A stretch of DNA of 60,972 nt, from positions 1 to 60,972 of the IMG/VR virus record IMGVR_UViG_3300027852_000043; one strand, 5' to 3'. This DNA comes from a virus. Shown here in pieces: positions 13,023 to 19,848 of the stretch. The position numbers and the translations under genes were made by a program. The stretch's first letter is position 1, and every line of letters begins with the position of its first letter. The notes below the pieces were generated by a model, which was given only the letters and a program-made list of their open reading frames with translations, was not told the DNA's origin and did no database searches.

Positions 13023-13259
13023 ATGAAAAATATAGTAGAAAATTTGGTTAAAAATTACCTCAAAAAATACGAAATGAAACAGACCGAATTTGCCATGCGG
13101 GTGGGTATATCCAAACAATTGCTCAATTGGCACCTCAAGCACCCGGAAGCCAAATGGAATCCCCAGGTGGCGCTCGGTATAGAGACGGCCACAAACTGCG
13201 AGATCCTGGCTTATGATTTGGTATTTAGGGACCGCAGACACGAAAAGCCGCGCCGGTGA
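13023..13259 (+). CDS. HTH regulator (Cro/YdaS-like), 78 aa
   Basis: Residues about 15-40 (MKQTEFAMRVGISKQLLNWH) are a helix-turn-helix; the whole protein has the size of a Cro-type regulator. An in-frame ATG at 13011 overlaps the -10 element, so 13023 is chosen. It is divergent from the leftward operon and adjacent to the operator-like inverted repeat, so it probably controls the early switch. Confidence 0.72.
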   Translation: MKNIVENLVKNYLKKYEMKQTEFAMRVGISKQLLNWHLKHPEAKWNPQVALGIETATNCEILAYDLVFRDRRHEKPRR

Positions 13260-13288
13260 TTAAGGACGTTATATTCCAGGAGGTAAAA

Positions 13289-13483
13289 ATGGGAAAATGC
13301 ACAAATTGCAAAGGAACAGGGAAACAGGTTTTTCATGGGCACTTTGAGTCTGTAATGGGAACCTGTAATTTCTGCAAAGGATCTGGGAAAAGAGAAGATC
13401 AGTTAAAGTGGCTTGACAAGCTGAAATATAATAAGCCAGCGCAGCGGACTCAAGAAGCCGAGCCGGTGATTAAAGTGTCATAA
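13289..13483 (+). CDS. DnaJ-type zinc-finger protein, 64 aa
   Basis: Two CxxCxGxG motifs (CTNCKGTG and CNFCKGSG) separated by about 17 residues form the DnaJ central zinc module. There is no J domain. AGGAGGT precedes the ATG at 13289. The last codons are encoded by a sequence that recurs in related form at the end of 13023-13259. Confidence 0.7.
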   Translation: MGKCTNCKGTGKQVFHGHFESVMGTCNFCKGSGKREDQLKWLDKLKYNKPAQRTQEAEPVIKVS

Positions 13484-13499
13484 GGAAAGGAGAATTACA

Positions 13500-13727
13500 A
13501 TGAAGCAACCGAGGGAGCCAGGCATATATCAATTTACGTGTACGAAAAAATTCAGCTTTCCGATATCTTTAGACGAATGGGTCGTCGGGGTCGTTTTTAA
13601 AGAGGACGGTAAGTGGCGCTATTACGGCGTTGCAGGTTGCGCAAAATATGCCCATGGGTTTTCGTGGCCGCTGGCACCATTCGTGGGGCATGGGGAATTT
13701 AAGAGGTTAACCAGCAAAACAACATGA
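13500..13727 (+). CDS. Hypothetical protein, 75 aa
   Basis: Strand-rich small protein with aromatic residues (YQFTCTKKFSFPISLDEW, WRYYGVAGC); no family recognised. It starts behind AAAGGAGA. Confidence 0.55.
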   Translation: MKQPREPGIYQFTCTKKFSFPISLDEWVVGVVFKEDGKWRYYGVAGCAKYAHGFSWPLAPFVGHGEFKRLTSKTT

Positions 13728-13776
13728 CCCAAAAAAGCCGGGCAGGTGAACTATATCGTTATACAGGGGAAATAAA

Positions 13777-14091
13777 TTGAGCATTATATCTGGAGTTAGG
13801 ACCCCAAATGAAATAATCAGGCTAGTCCTCGAAGATTATGAAATTGATCAAAGCATAGCGGATAAAATCGAGGATAGATTAAACAAGGGAATGGTTTCAG
13901 TATCTGACAATAAAGCAACTTTGGTGATCATCGCCAAAAAAAATAAACTTGAATGGGCGTATGTTGATCTTGAGAGTGTTATTAAGCAAACCTCCCCTGG
14001 CGGGGATAAGCTCTGCCTTTGCCCTGGTGGGGTTGGCATTTGCGGCTTTGGTGAGTCTGCTACGGGGATATGTAAACACCTCCTCCGGTGA
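13777..14091 (+). CDS. Hypothetical protein with odd C-terminus, 104 aa
   Basis: TTG start at 13777 after AGGGGA. Residues 1-70 have a helical and acidic pattern (NEIIRLVLEDYEIDQSIADK). The last 35 residues are Gly/Cys-rich, while another frame over the same bases (from a GTG at 13976) encodes a convincing transmembrane segment that continues openly to 14425. Either the two frames overlap as separate genes or a frameshift joins them. Confidence 0.4.
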   Translation: MSIISGVRTPNEIIRLVLEDYEIDQSIADKIEDRLNKGMVSVSDNKATLVIIAKKNKLEWAYVDLESVIKQTSPGGDKLCLCPGGVGICGFGESATGICKHLLR

Positions 14092-14170
14092 TGGCTGGAC
14101 GCAATCGCATGCAATGGAGCCTGTCGAGCAAACCATTGGTATGGAGGTTAATAAAATAATGGAGGGAAGC

Positions 14171-14425
14171 ATGGAGGTTATAACCGGAAGTCTTGATATT
14201 TCTGGAATAAAACGACTACAAATGCCAGAGACGGTCATATTAATAGAATGTCCTAAATGTGGAGATGTGTTGGATATTCCTCTGATAGATCAAATATATT
14301 ATCCTGCTAAAGGAGGGCATAACGTAGCGTTTTATTGTGAAAATTGTGATATTGAGGTCGCTCGAAAAATTGAGATTGTTTCGATAATCGTAACCCTGCA
14401 TATACATGACCCAACAATTGTATAA
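14171..14425 (+). CDS. Zinc-ribbon protein, 84 aa
   Basis: CPKCG and CENCD pairs 40 residues apart suggest a zinc ribbon. The ATG at 14171 follows GGAGGG with 5-nt spacing. The frame is open upstream to 13949 and contains a hydrophobic helix (SSAFALVGLAFAALVSLL), so a longer membrane-anchored version starting at the GTG at 13976 is possible. Confidence 0.5.
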   Translation: MEVITGSLDISGIKRLQMPETVILIECPKCGDVLDIPLIDQIYYPAKGGHNVAFYCENCDIEVARKIEIVSIIVTLHIHDPTIV

Positions 14426-14469
14426 TCAGTCATTATATTTTTTTCTTGGGGGGGGGGAGGTATGGACAG

Positions 14470-14679
14470 ATGATGGAAATGGAACAATTAAAAAAACGAA
14501 TCAATGACAGTGGGATAGAGGGAGTATTAACAGCGCACATCCTGGACGATTACTCACCGGCAGGACAAATGATGATGCATCAATTAGGCGAATCAGGCGA
14601 GTACGTCCAGCGTAAAACTCCGGCGCACAGTTTTGATGCAAAATGGAGGATATTCCAGAAAGGCGCTGAACCATATTAG
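14470..14679 (+). CDS. Hypothetical protein, 69 aa
   Basis: The ATG at 14470 is 8 nt from GGAGGT, which itself follows a run of about ten G (near 14447-14456). Polar, helical product; no family recognised. Confidence 0.5.
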   Translation: MMEMEQLKKRINDSGIEGVLTAHILDDYSPAGQMMMHQLGESGEYVQRKTPAHSFDAKWRIFQKGAEPY

Positions 14680-14696
14680 CGGTATAGATAGTCGTG

Positions 14697-15011
14697 ATGT
14701 TTGACGAAATCATAAAATCAAGAGTTGAGAAAATACAGAGGATATTAGGATTAAAAGCTTCTGAATACGCTTCCAAAACAGACCGCTTCCACAATTTTAA
14801 TGTTGCCGGTCGAATATCCGGGACAACACCCGAAAAAGCCCTATACGGGATGATGCTGAAACATGAGGTGTCAGTATTAGATTTGATTGAGATGGCAGAC
14901 ATTGAGCCTGAGAACCTATCTGCATCGTTGATTGATGAAAAGATAGGGGATTATATCAACTATTTAATATTGTTAGAGGGGATGCTTAAACAAAGATGTA
15001 ACCAAAAGTAG
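14697..15011 (+). CDS. DUF1599 / nucleotide-modification-associated domain 1 protein
   Basis: 104 residues. Conserved features: KASEYASKTDRFHNFN, TPEKALYGMMLKHEVSVLDL and EKIGDYINYLILLEGML, all matching the DUF1599 (Nmad1) family found in phages with modified nucleotides. The family resembles all-alpha NTP pyrophosphohydrolases; no activity is established. It is directly upstream of the cytosine methyltransferase, consistent with a DNA-modification role. Confidence 0.75.
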   Translation: MFDEIIKSRVEKIQRILGLKASEYASKTDRFHNFNVAGRISGTTPEKALYGMMLKHEVSVLDLIEMADIEPENLSASLIDEKIGDYINYLILLEGMLKQRCNQK

Positions 15012-15017
15012 GAATAA

Positions 15018-15041
15018 CCCTTGACTTGCAAGCCGGGTTGT
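15018..15041 (+). repeat. 24-bp direct repeat, copy 1 (upstream of C5 methyltransferase)
   Basis: Identical to 15784-15807. The two copies bracket the methyltransferase gene. The repeat contains a -35-like TTGACT but here no good -10 follows at 17 nt. Confidence 0.8.
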
Positions 15042-15053
15042 AGCTGAGGGTAT

Positions 15054-15809
15054 ATGAAACATTTAGATTTGTTTTCGGGGATCGGCGGTTTTGCTCTCGC
15101 GGCATCCTGGGTATGGGGCGTAGAACATGAAGTTGTGTCCTTCTGTGAGGTAGAACCGTTTGCCCAAAAAGTACTCAAAAAACATTGGCCGGAGGTTCCA
15201 GTCCATGATGATATTTCAACGTTTAATTGTGATAACCTGCAAAATATTGGCTTACTCACGGGTGGGTTTCCTTGCCAAGATATTTCCCTAAGCGGAAAAG
15301 GGGAAGGTTTGAATGGGAAAAGGTCAGGGTTATGGTTTGAAATGTTCAGGATTATCCGCACTATACGACCCCGTTTCGTTATCATTGAAAACAGTTCAGC
15401 GCTCCTTGTTCGAGGAGGGGGAAGAGTTATTGCAGATCTTGCCAGCATCAGGTTCGATGCACAATGGCAAGTTGTTACCGCAAAAGAAGTGGGCGCTCCG
15501 CATCTCCGTAAACGACTCTGTATTGTTGCCTACCCCAACAAAATCTATGGGGAAGCGGGGTTGGGGAATCTCTTTGAGCGGGCGGCGAAGGTATGCAGAA
15601 AAAGTGCAGAACGCCGCGCTCAGTTTTGGGTACAAACCCCCTGTCCGAATAATCGAATGGATGATGGGGTACCCGGAAAATTATACGAATTGGCAGTAGG
15701 GGCATATGGGAACGCAATAACCCCTCAAGCTTTTACACCCATCATGCAAGCGATTAAGGACTTGGAGGGACAACATCGCTTTTCCCTTGACTTGCAAGCC
15801 GGGTTGTGA
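15054..15809 (+). CDS. C5 cytosine-specific DNA methyltransferase
   Basis: 251 residues with the ordered C5 motifs: I DLFSGIGGF (5-13), IV GGFPCQDIS with catalytic Cys74, VI IIENSS (110-115), VIII GAPHLRKRLCIVAYP, and X AYGNAITPQ (about 217-225). The target-recognition region is short. It modifies the phage genome, probably to evade host restriction. An entire second conserved frame (15313-15699) lies within it, and 24-bp repeats flank the gene, suggesting mobility as a unit. Confidence 0.9.
   Translation: MKHLDLFSGIGGFALAASWVWGVEHEVVSFCEVEPFAQKVLKKHWPEVPVHDDISTFNCDNLQNIGLLTGGFPCQDISLSGKGEGLNGKRSGLWFEMFRIIRTIRPRFVIIENSSALLVRGGGRVIADLASIRFDAQWQVVTAKEVGAPHLRKRLCIVAYPNKIYGEAGLGNLFERAAKVCRKSAERRAQFWVQTPCPNNRMDDGVPGKLYELAVGAYGNAITPQAFTPIMQAIKDLEGQHRFSLDLQAGL
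15313..15699 (+). CDS. Overlapping-frame methyltransferase-associated protein
   Basis: In the next frame, 128 codons encode segments familiar from cytosine methyltransferase loci: SLKTVQRSLFEEGEELL, LPASGSMHNGKL, LPTPTKSMGKRGW and IIEWMMGYPENYTNW. These are conserved in other phage methyltransferase regions, so the frame is unlikely to be accidental. No ribosome site is obvious at the ATG at 15313. Translation might be by internal initiation or frameshifting. Confidence 0.5.
   Translation: MGKGQGYGLKCSGLSALYDPVSLSLKTVQRSLFEEGEELLQILPASGSMHNGKLLPQKKWALRISVNDSVLLPTPTKSMGKRGWGISLSGRRRYAEKVQNAALSFGYKPPVRIIEWMMGYPENYTNWQ
15784..15807 (+). repeat. 24-bp direct repeat, copy 2 (3' end of C5 methyltransferase)
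   Basis: Same 24 bases as 15018-15041; here the repeat covers the last codons of the methyltransferase and supplies the -35 box of a downstream promoter. Confidence 0.8.
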
Positions 15810-15815
15810 TTTGAT
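15787..15815 (+). promoter_or_regulatory. Candidate promoter upstream of replication genes
   Basis: TTGACT (15787-15792), 17-nt spacer, TTTGAT (15810-15815). An ATG follows after 6 nt but opens only a 39-codon frame through the stem-loop, so the promoter more likely serves the replication gene at 15951. Confidence 0.5.
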
Positions 15816-15854
15816 GTCATTATGGACTATGCAGAGTTCTTAATCAAAAACTTT

Positions 15855-15939
15855 AAAAACACAAATAGCTCCAGGATAGCCAACCTTCCCAGGTTTGGCC
15901 GGTGCTGCATCACCACATCCTGGGGCTATTTGTGTTTTT
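15855..15939 (+). ncRNA. Highly structured RNA element (three-way junction)
   Basis: 15855-15877 pairs with 15917-15939 to give a 23-bp stem with a single G-U wobble; the enclosed 39 nt contain two further hairpins (GCC..CCT/AGG..GGC and GGTG/CACC). The stem ends in a T-run, and the start codon of the replication gene is 11 nt further on. It could be a terminator/attenuator, a translational control element or a small RNA. Confidence 0.6.
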
Positions 15940-15950
15940 AAGTGTATATT

Positions 15951-16697
15951 ATGGGTGCTACAGGATACATTAAAGCCTGGAGAAAAGTCTTAGAATCTTC
16001 CACATACCATGCGCTTACTGCTTCTCAGCGAGACGTTTTTTGGGCGTGCCTGTTATTGGCAAACCGTAGTCCTACCGACTGGGAGTGGGAGGGCCAAGTT
16101 TTCAATTGCAATCCGGGTCAATTCATTACCTCATTGGATTCGCTTAAAAAAATATGTGCGAAAGATACGTCAACGCAAAATATCAGGACAGCACTAAAAA
16201 AATTAGAAAAGTGGCAATTTCTAACAAACGAATCAACAAAGACAGGAAGATTAATAACCATAGTCAATTGGGGTAGTTACCAGTACCTTGAAGAAGAGAC
16301 CAACAAAGCAAATGACAAAGAGCTAACAAAGAGCCAACAAAGAGCTAACAAAGAGCTAACACCTAACAAGAAGATTAAGAAGATTAAGAAGATTAAGAAG
16401 GCAGAAAAGAACCCCCGCGCGCGAGAGAACGTTTGGGTCAAGTTATCACCTCCAACCCTTGAAGAGGTCAAAGCCTATTTCAAAGAAAAGGGTTACTCTG
16501 AAGAAGTCGCCGAAAAAGCATTTGAATATTACGATGAAGGTGACTGGATAGATGGGCAAGGTAACAAGGTTTATCGTTGGAAGCAAAAGATGATCGCTGT
16601 CTGGTTTAAAGAAGAAAATAAAGCTACGGAAGAAACCCCAAAGTTCAAGTTTTTCCTCCAGGATGATGAGAAAGACGCAAACGGTAATTGGATTTAA
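15951..16697 (+). CDS. Phage replication initiator-like protein
   Basis: 248 residues. The N-terminal 110 residues look like the winged-helix replisome-organiser domain (GYIKAWRKVL, WACLLLANRSPTDWEW, GQFITSLDSLKKI, TSTQNIRTALKKLEKWQF). A Lys-rich linker (about 125-150) follows and then a helical C-terminal domain (EVKAYFKEKGYSEEVAEKAF). No ribosome site precedes the ATG; the structured RNA ends 11 nt upstream. Direct repeats inside the gene resemble the lambda O/ori arrangement. Confidence 0.7.
   Translation: MGATGYIKAWRKVLESSTYHALTASQRDVFWACLLLANRSPTDWEWEGQVFNCNPGQFITSLDSLKKICAKDTSTQNIRTALKKLEKWQFLTNESTKTGRLITIVNWGSYQYLEEETNKANDKELTKSQQRANKELTPNKKIKKIKKIKKAEKNPRARENVWVKLSPPTLEEVKAYFKEKGYSEEVAEKAFEYYDEGDWIDGQGNKVYRWKQKMIAVWFKEENKATEETPKFKFFLQDDEKDANGNWI
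16315..16401 (+). other. Candidate replication origin (iterons plus A-rich repeats)
   Basis: Four tandem 11-bp repeats of ACAAAGAGCTA (16315-16358; the second has one difference) are followed by three to four 9-bp ATTAAGAAG repeats (about 16369-16401) that are A-rich on one strand. Iterons beside an easily melted segment inside the initiator gene is the organisation of the lambda origin. The 11-bp period is not a multiple of 3, so it is not explained by protein repeats. Confidence 0.5.
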
Positions 16698-16714
16698 AAG
16701 TAGGAGGCCAACCC

Positions 16715-17140
16715 ATGGGAATAAGATTGGATGCGATCAGGGAAATGCTCAATTTGTTTTCGCAGGCAATTGCGAAAAAGAAAATCACACAGGAATTGGT
16801 CGGGGCATATGATCACGCTTTAGCCAGGTACACCCTGGAAGATATCAGGCAGGCCGGGTACAAGTGCCTGGATGATTGCCAGTATTTTCCAAAAGTCAAA
16901 GACGTGCTCAGTCAATTGCGGCTCGTGGATAGGGATAAGCAGATGGACGGACAGCGGGGTTTTGAGCTTGCCCACTCAACTAAATGCCAGCTATGTGGTG
17001 CAGGCCCAACCCAATGCGGGAGGGACAAACCTGGAGATCCATGGGAGTGTAGGCGATGTTACACGGGGATGACGAGTGAGCAGATCAATGCCAAGCTTGC
17101 GGAGATAACCGCAACATTGTCCGCAGGGATGGGCATGTGA
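16715..17140 (+). CDS. Helicase-loader-like protein with C-terminal zinc finger
   Basis: 141 residues. The N-terminal 70 residues (MLNLFSQAIAKKK, ELVGAYDHALARYTLEDIRQ, FPKVKDVLSQL) have the pattern of phage G39P-type helicase loaders. The C-terminal part carries CQLCGAG and CRRCYTG pairs, a zinc finger. It directly follows the initiator gene, with TAGGAGG ahead of the ATG, which supports a loader role for the host replicative helicase. Confidence 0.6.
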   Translation: MGIRLDAIREMLNLFSQAIAKKKITQELVGAYDHALARYTLEDIRQAGYKCLDDCQYFPKVKDVLSQLRLVDRDKQMDGQRGFELAHSTKCQLCGAGPTQCGRDKPGDPWECRRCYTGMTSEQINAKLAEITATLSAGMGM

Positions 17141-17253
17141 TAGGCCAAATAGGACGCAGGGTGAAGTTTTGTATATCAACGTATAGCATTTATAGCGTGC
17201 GGGTAAAAAATGCAGCCACGTGGCTGTTAGGTGGGTTTTAGGGGGAATGTGAA

Positions 17254-17337
17254 ATGAAAGCGCCATGGAAAAGCATGGGCACACGTCAAATAGGGGGTAA
17301 AATGAGGAAGGGTGCTTTATCTGCACCCTTCCCTTAA
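17254..17337 (+). pseudogene. Detached N-terminus of the adenine methyltransferase (in-frame stop)
   Basis: An ATG at 17254 opens 27 codons ending in SAPFP and a TAA at 17335; the next codon, GTG at 17338, begins the methyltransferase in the same frame. Related D12 methyltransferases have a comparable APFP..FGGK N-terminus, so the TAA appears to interrupt the original start of the protein. The interval 17141-17253 holds no gene that I can see. Confidence 0.5.
17306..17332 (+). other. Stem-loop just before the methyltransferase start
   Basis: GGAAGGGTGC pairs with GCACCCTTCC around a 7-nt loop, 5 nt before the GTG at 17338. It lies inside the detached N-terminal codons and has no U-tract, so it may control initiation at the GTG rather than end transcription. 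Confidence 0.5.
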
Positions 17338-18279
17338 GTGTTTTATTTTGGTGGCAAATCGTCAGTAGCCGATGTCGTCTGGTCTGCCCTGGGACAGCCG
17401 AAACATTACCTTGAGCCCTTTTTCGGATCGGGAGCCGTGCTGTTAAATCGGCCTAATTATGATCCGCAGGTCCATATTGAGACGGTAAACGATAAAGACG
17501 GATTTATATCTAATGTGTGGAGATCAATACAATTTTCGCCAGAGAAAACAGCGAAGTGGTGCGATTGGCCGGTAAACCATGCTGATTTGTGTGCCCGGAG
17601 GAAAACTCTGCTGGCAAACGAAAGCAAACTATTAGAAAACCTAATAGCCGATGACGCCTGGCACGATCCCAAACTGGCGGGCTATTGGATTTGGGCGGCG
17701 TCGTGTTGGATCGGGTCCGGGTTGACACGGTCAAACGCCATACCGTACATAGGTAACTCAGGTATGGGAGTTAACAAGCTAAGTCTGGGTCAAATACCGA
17801 GCTTAACTGCCGCAGGTATGGGAGTTAACAAGCAAAGCGTTTCGCATCCCGGAGACATTTATCGGTGGTTCGTAGAGCTATCAGGTCGCCTTCGCCGGGT
17901 GAGGGTTGTATGTGGCGATTGGTCAAGAGTTTGCGGTGGTAACTGGCAAGATAAAATGGGCCAGGTTGGTATTTTTTTTGACCCCCCGTATGGTGTTGAG
18001 GACAGGAGTGGCGTATATCACAAAGAATCCCAGACAGTTGCTCAGGACGTGGAAGCGTGGTGCCTTGAGCGAGGAGAAAAAGAGACCTATAGGATTGTGC
18101 TTGCCGGGTATGATACTGAGCACCAGGCGTTGGGCGATGCAGGATGGGAGGTTTACAACTGGACCGCAGACGGCGGGTACAGTAACGTAGGTAAAGGAGA
18201 CAACCAAAACCGCAAACGGGAAACGTTATGGCTATCCCCTTATTGCCTGCACACAGAAAAGCAGATGGAGCTATTTTAA
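17338..18279 (+). CDS. D12-class N6-adenine DNA methyltransferase (Dam-like)
   Basis: 313 residues. FGGKSS near the N-terminus with YLEPFFGSGAVL forms the AdoMet site; FFDPPYG (DPPY at 215-218) is the catalytic motif IV. The order matches D12-class enzymes. The middle contains an internal duplication (IGNSGMGVNK and TAAGMGVNK). The GTG start directly follows an in-frame TAA. Probably protects phage DNA from host nucleases together with the C5 enzyme. Confidence 0.88.
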   Translation: MFYFGGKSSVADVVWSALGQPKHYLEPFFGSGAVLLNRPNYDPQVHIETVNDKDGFISNVWRSIQFSPEKTAKWCDWPVNHADLCARRKTLLANESKLLENLIADDAWHDPKLAGYWIWAASCWIGSGLTRSNAIPYIGNSGMGVNKLSLGQIPSLTAAGMGVNKQSVSHPGDIYRWFVELSGRLRRVRVVCGDWSRVCGGNWQDKMGQVGIFFDPPYGVEDRSGVYHKESQTVAQDVEAWCLERGEKETYRIVLAGYDTEHQALGDAGWEVYNWTADGGYSNVGKGDNQNRKRETLWLSPYCLHTEKQMELF

Positions 18280-18696
18280 ATGCAAGCGCCAAGGATGACG
18301 GAAGCCGAACTCCAAGATCACTTAAAACGAGCAGGCCGGGGATGGGTTGTTGACGAAGAGCAGCCTGCGCCGGATCTTCCAGTACCCCTGGACGTGGGTC
18401 ATCGGTACAGGTCACAATGGGAGCTGCAATACGCTGATTTCTTGGAGCAACAAAGGCATTTAAGGGAGATTGAGGCATGGTTATTTGAACCGTTCAATAT
18501 CCGGCTGGCAGGCAATACCTATTACACGCCTGATTTCCTTGTGGTTGCAAAGCGGGAATTCCAGATCCACGAGGTGAAAGGTAGGCGGCGGCAAAAAGGG
18601 CTGGTAAAATTCAAGGTGGCCAGGGAATTATTGCCGTGGTTTAGATGGATTATGGTTACGAAAATCAAGGGGATTTGGGAGGAGGTGGCGATATGA
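18280..18696 (+). CDS. PD-(D/E)XK nuclease (DUF1064-like)
   Basis: 138 residues. HRYRSQWELQYADFL, TYYTPDFLVV and IHEVKGRRRQKG give the E...PDF...EVKG active-site pattern of DUF1064/Holliday-resolvase-like phage nucleases. The start follows the methyltransferase stop with no gap. A role in resolving recombination or replication intermediates is inferred. Confidence 0.75.
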   Translation: MQAPRMTEAELQDHLKRAGRGWVVDEEQPAPDLPVPLDVGHRYRSQWELQYADFLEQQRHLREIEAWLFEPFNIRLAGNTYYTPDFLVVAKREFQIHEVKGRRRQKGLVKFKVARELLPWFRWIMVTKIKGIWEEVAI

Positions 18697-18709
18697 AACG
18701 CCACCTCCT
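18680..18709. terminator. Hairpin between convergent transcription units
   Basis: AGGAGGTGGCG pairs with CGCCACCTCCT (11 bp) around 8 nt, spanning the stop of the nuclease gene. It sits exactly where the rightward replication operon meets the leftward genes at 18725 and beyond. No U-tract is present, so efficiency is uncertain. Confidence 0.5.
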
Positions 18710-18724
18710 GTGACACAGACAAAG

Positions 18725-18931
18725 TTAATCCTCATAGATTTCACCAGGCTGTAATTTTGCTTGGTGATGTATGTTCATGATTCGGCCACGGTTGAGGCCT
18801 GCGATTCCTCCTGTCGGGATCGCTAAAACATCCTCTCCATGTATGGGGTTGTTGTGGCAATCCCGACCGTAATTCACAAGGGAGCACGTTTCGCAATACC
18901 CCTCGTTTTGAGTGCAATAATTGTTTTCCAT
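18725..18931 (-). CDS. Cys-rich small protein, 68 aa
   Basis: N-terminal half has four Cys (NNYCTQNEGYCETCSLV, RDCHNN), a probable zinc site; the rest resembles a small beta structure (VLAIPTGGIAG). Start at 18931 after AAGGAGAG. It is the last gene of the second leftward cluster. Confidence 0.6.
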   Translation of the reverse strand: MENNYCTQNEGYCETCSLVNYGRDCHNNPIHGEDVLAIPTGGIAGLNRGRIMNIHHQAKLQPGEIYED

Positions 18932-18944
18932 TTTCCCTCTCCTT

Positions 18945-19214
18945 TTATTCGTTTAAGTTAACAATCTCCCTTTCCGTTCGCCCTTGTATTGTCTGCATTT
19001 CAATTACCCGCCCGGATACATCAGCAAGTGGCAAAACGGCCTGGTTTGTGCGGTCCCCGCGGTCCCAAAATCGCATCTCAACCCGCTCTCCGGCTATGGC
19101 TCGGCGCATGGCATCCTTGCAGGTCCGGCAGCAGCCGTGAAATATTTGTAGGGCGGATGGAGATCCTTTGAGATGATCCCCGCAGTAGGCGCAAATCTTT
19201 TTAGTTTTTTTCAT
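18945..19214 (-). CDS. Zinc-finger protein, 89 aa
   Basis: CAYCGDH and HGCCRTCKD provide a zinc site in the first 35 residues; the C-terminal part is mixed alpha/beta. It overlaps the upstream gene by 4 nt. Function unknown. Confidence 0.6.
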   Translation of the reverse strand: MKKTKKICAYCGDHLKGSPSALQIFHGCCRTCKDAMRRAIAGERVEMRFWDRGDRTNQAVLPLADVSGRVIEMQTIQGRTEREIVNLNE

Positions 19215-19558
19215 GGGTTATCTCCCTCGCCTTGCTCGCTGGCCCATTTTTCCACCAAAGGCACATTGAAGCTCGCCATGCTACAGCAAGACGGGCTACC
19301 TGCTGAGGTTTGACGGGCAATGTGAGGTTCCACAGCGTGAAACCAAAAAGTCTTATCAATTCTCTCAAATTGAAAATGGCCGTTCGTGTGTGTCAACCGG
19401 CCATATACGGTGTCAAGATAATCCCCGCTATACGAAGATTCGAGCGACTGCATTGATTCGTTCTCAATGCCTAAAATATGAGCCAAGGAAAAAAGTTCAT
19501 CTTTATCCGCATTTCCCACATATTCCGTTAATCTTTTCCTTAATTCTTCGTAATTCAT
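19211..19558 (-). CDS. Hypothetical acidic protein, 115 aa
   Basis: Helical N-terminus (YEELRKRLTEYVGNADKDEL) then a mixed region; no motif recognised. Start at 19558; a few bases separate it from 19586-19804. Confidence 0.5.
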   Translation of the reverse strand: MNYEELRKRLTEYVGNADKDELFSLAHILGIENESMQSLESSYSGDYLDTVYGRLTHTNGHFQFERIDKTFWFHAVEPHIARQTSAGSPSCCSMASFNVPLVEKWASEQGEGDNP

Positions 19559-19585
19559 CTGCTTACCTCCTTGGATAATTTAAGG

Positions 19586-19804
19586 TTAATTTGATACCGG
19601 CCTTGGCCACTTAATGCTGTAATTCCCGGCGATGTGGTCAACAGACAAACTGGAACCATCGGTGAATTTGAAATAAGGCCGATTCCGAGTTCCTTTAATT
19701 TCAACTCCTTGCTCTTTTTCTGCGGCGGCTGCGATTCGATGATGTTGCACTTCCCCATGGTTTGCATTTGCTGGGTCACTTATGATTTTTTGTGCTGTTT
19801 GCAT
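19586..19804 (-). CDS. Hypothetical protein, 72 aa
   Basis: The C-terminal 35 residues (YFKFTDGSSLSVDHIAGNYS) form a strand-rich pattern seen in small phage proteins. GGGAAAGG precedes the ATG at 19804. The other overlapping frame (19555-19779) is less protein-like. Confidence 0.5.
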   Translation of the reverse strand: MQTAQKIISDPANANHGEVQHHRIAAAAEKEQGVEIKGTRNRPYFKFTDGSSLSVDHIAGNYSIKWPRPVSN

Positions 19805-19848
19805 TTACAAATCCTTTCCCGCGCTAAGATGCACGGACCCTGTGGTGG

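Noticed and set aside
15822-15941. 39-codon frame from an ATG 6 nt after the promoter at 15787-15815
   Set aside because: Most of the frame is the structured RNA element itself; the peptide has no protein-like pattern.
16315-16401. CRISPR-like repeat array
   Set aside because: Repeats are 9-11 bp and directly tandem with no spacers.
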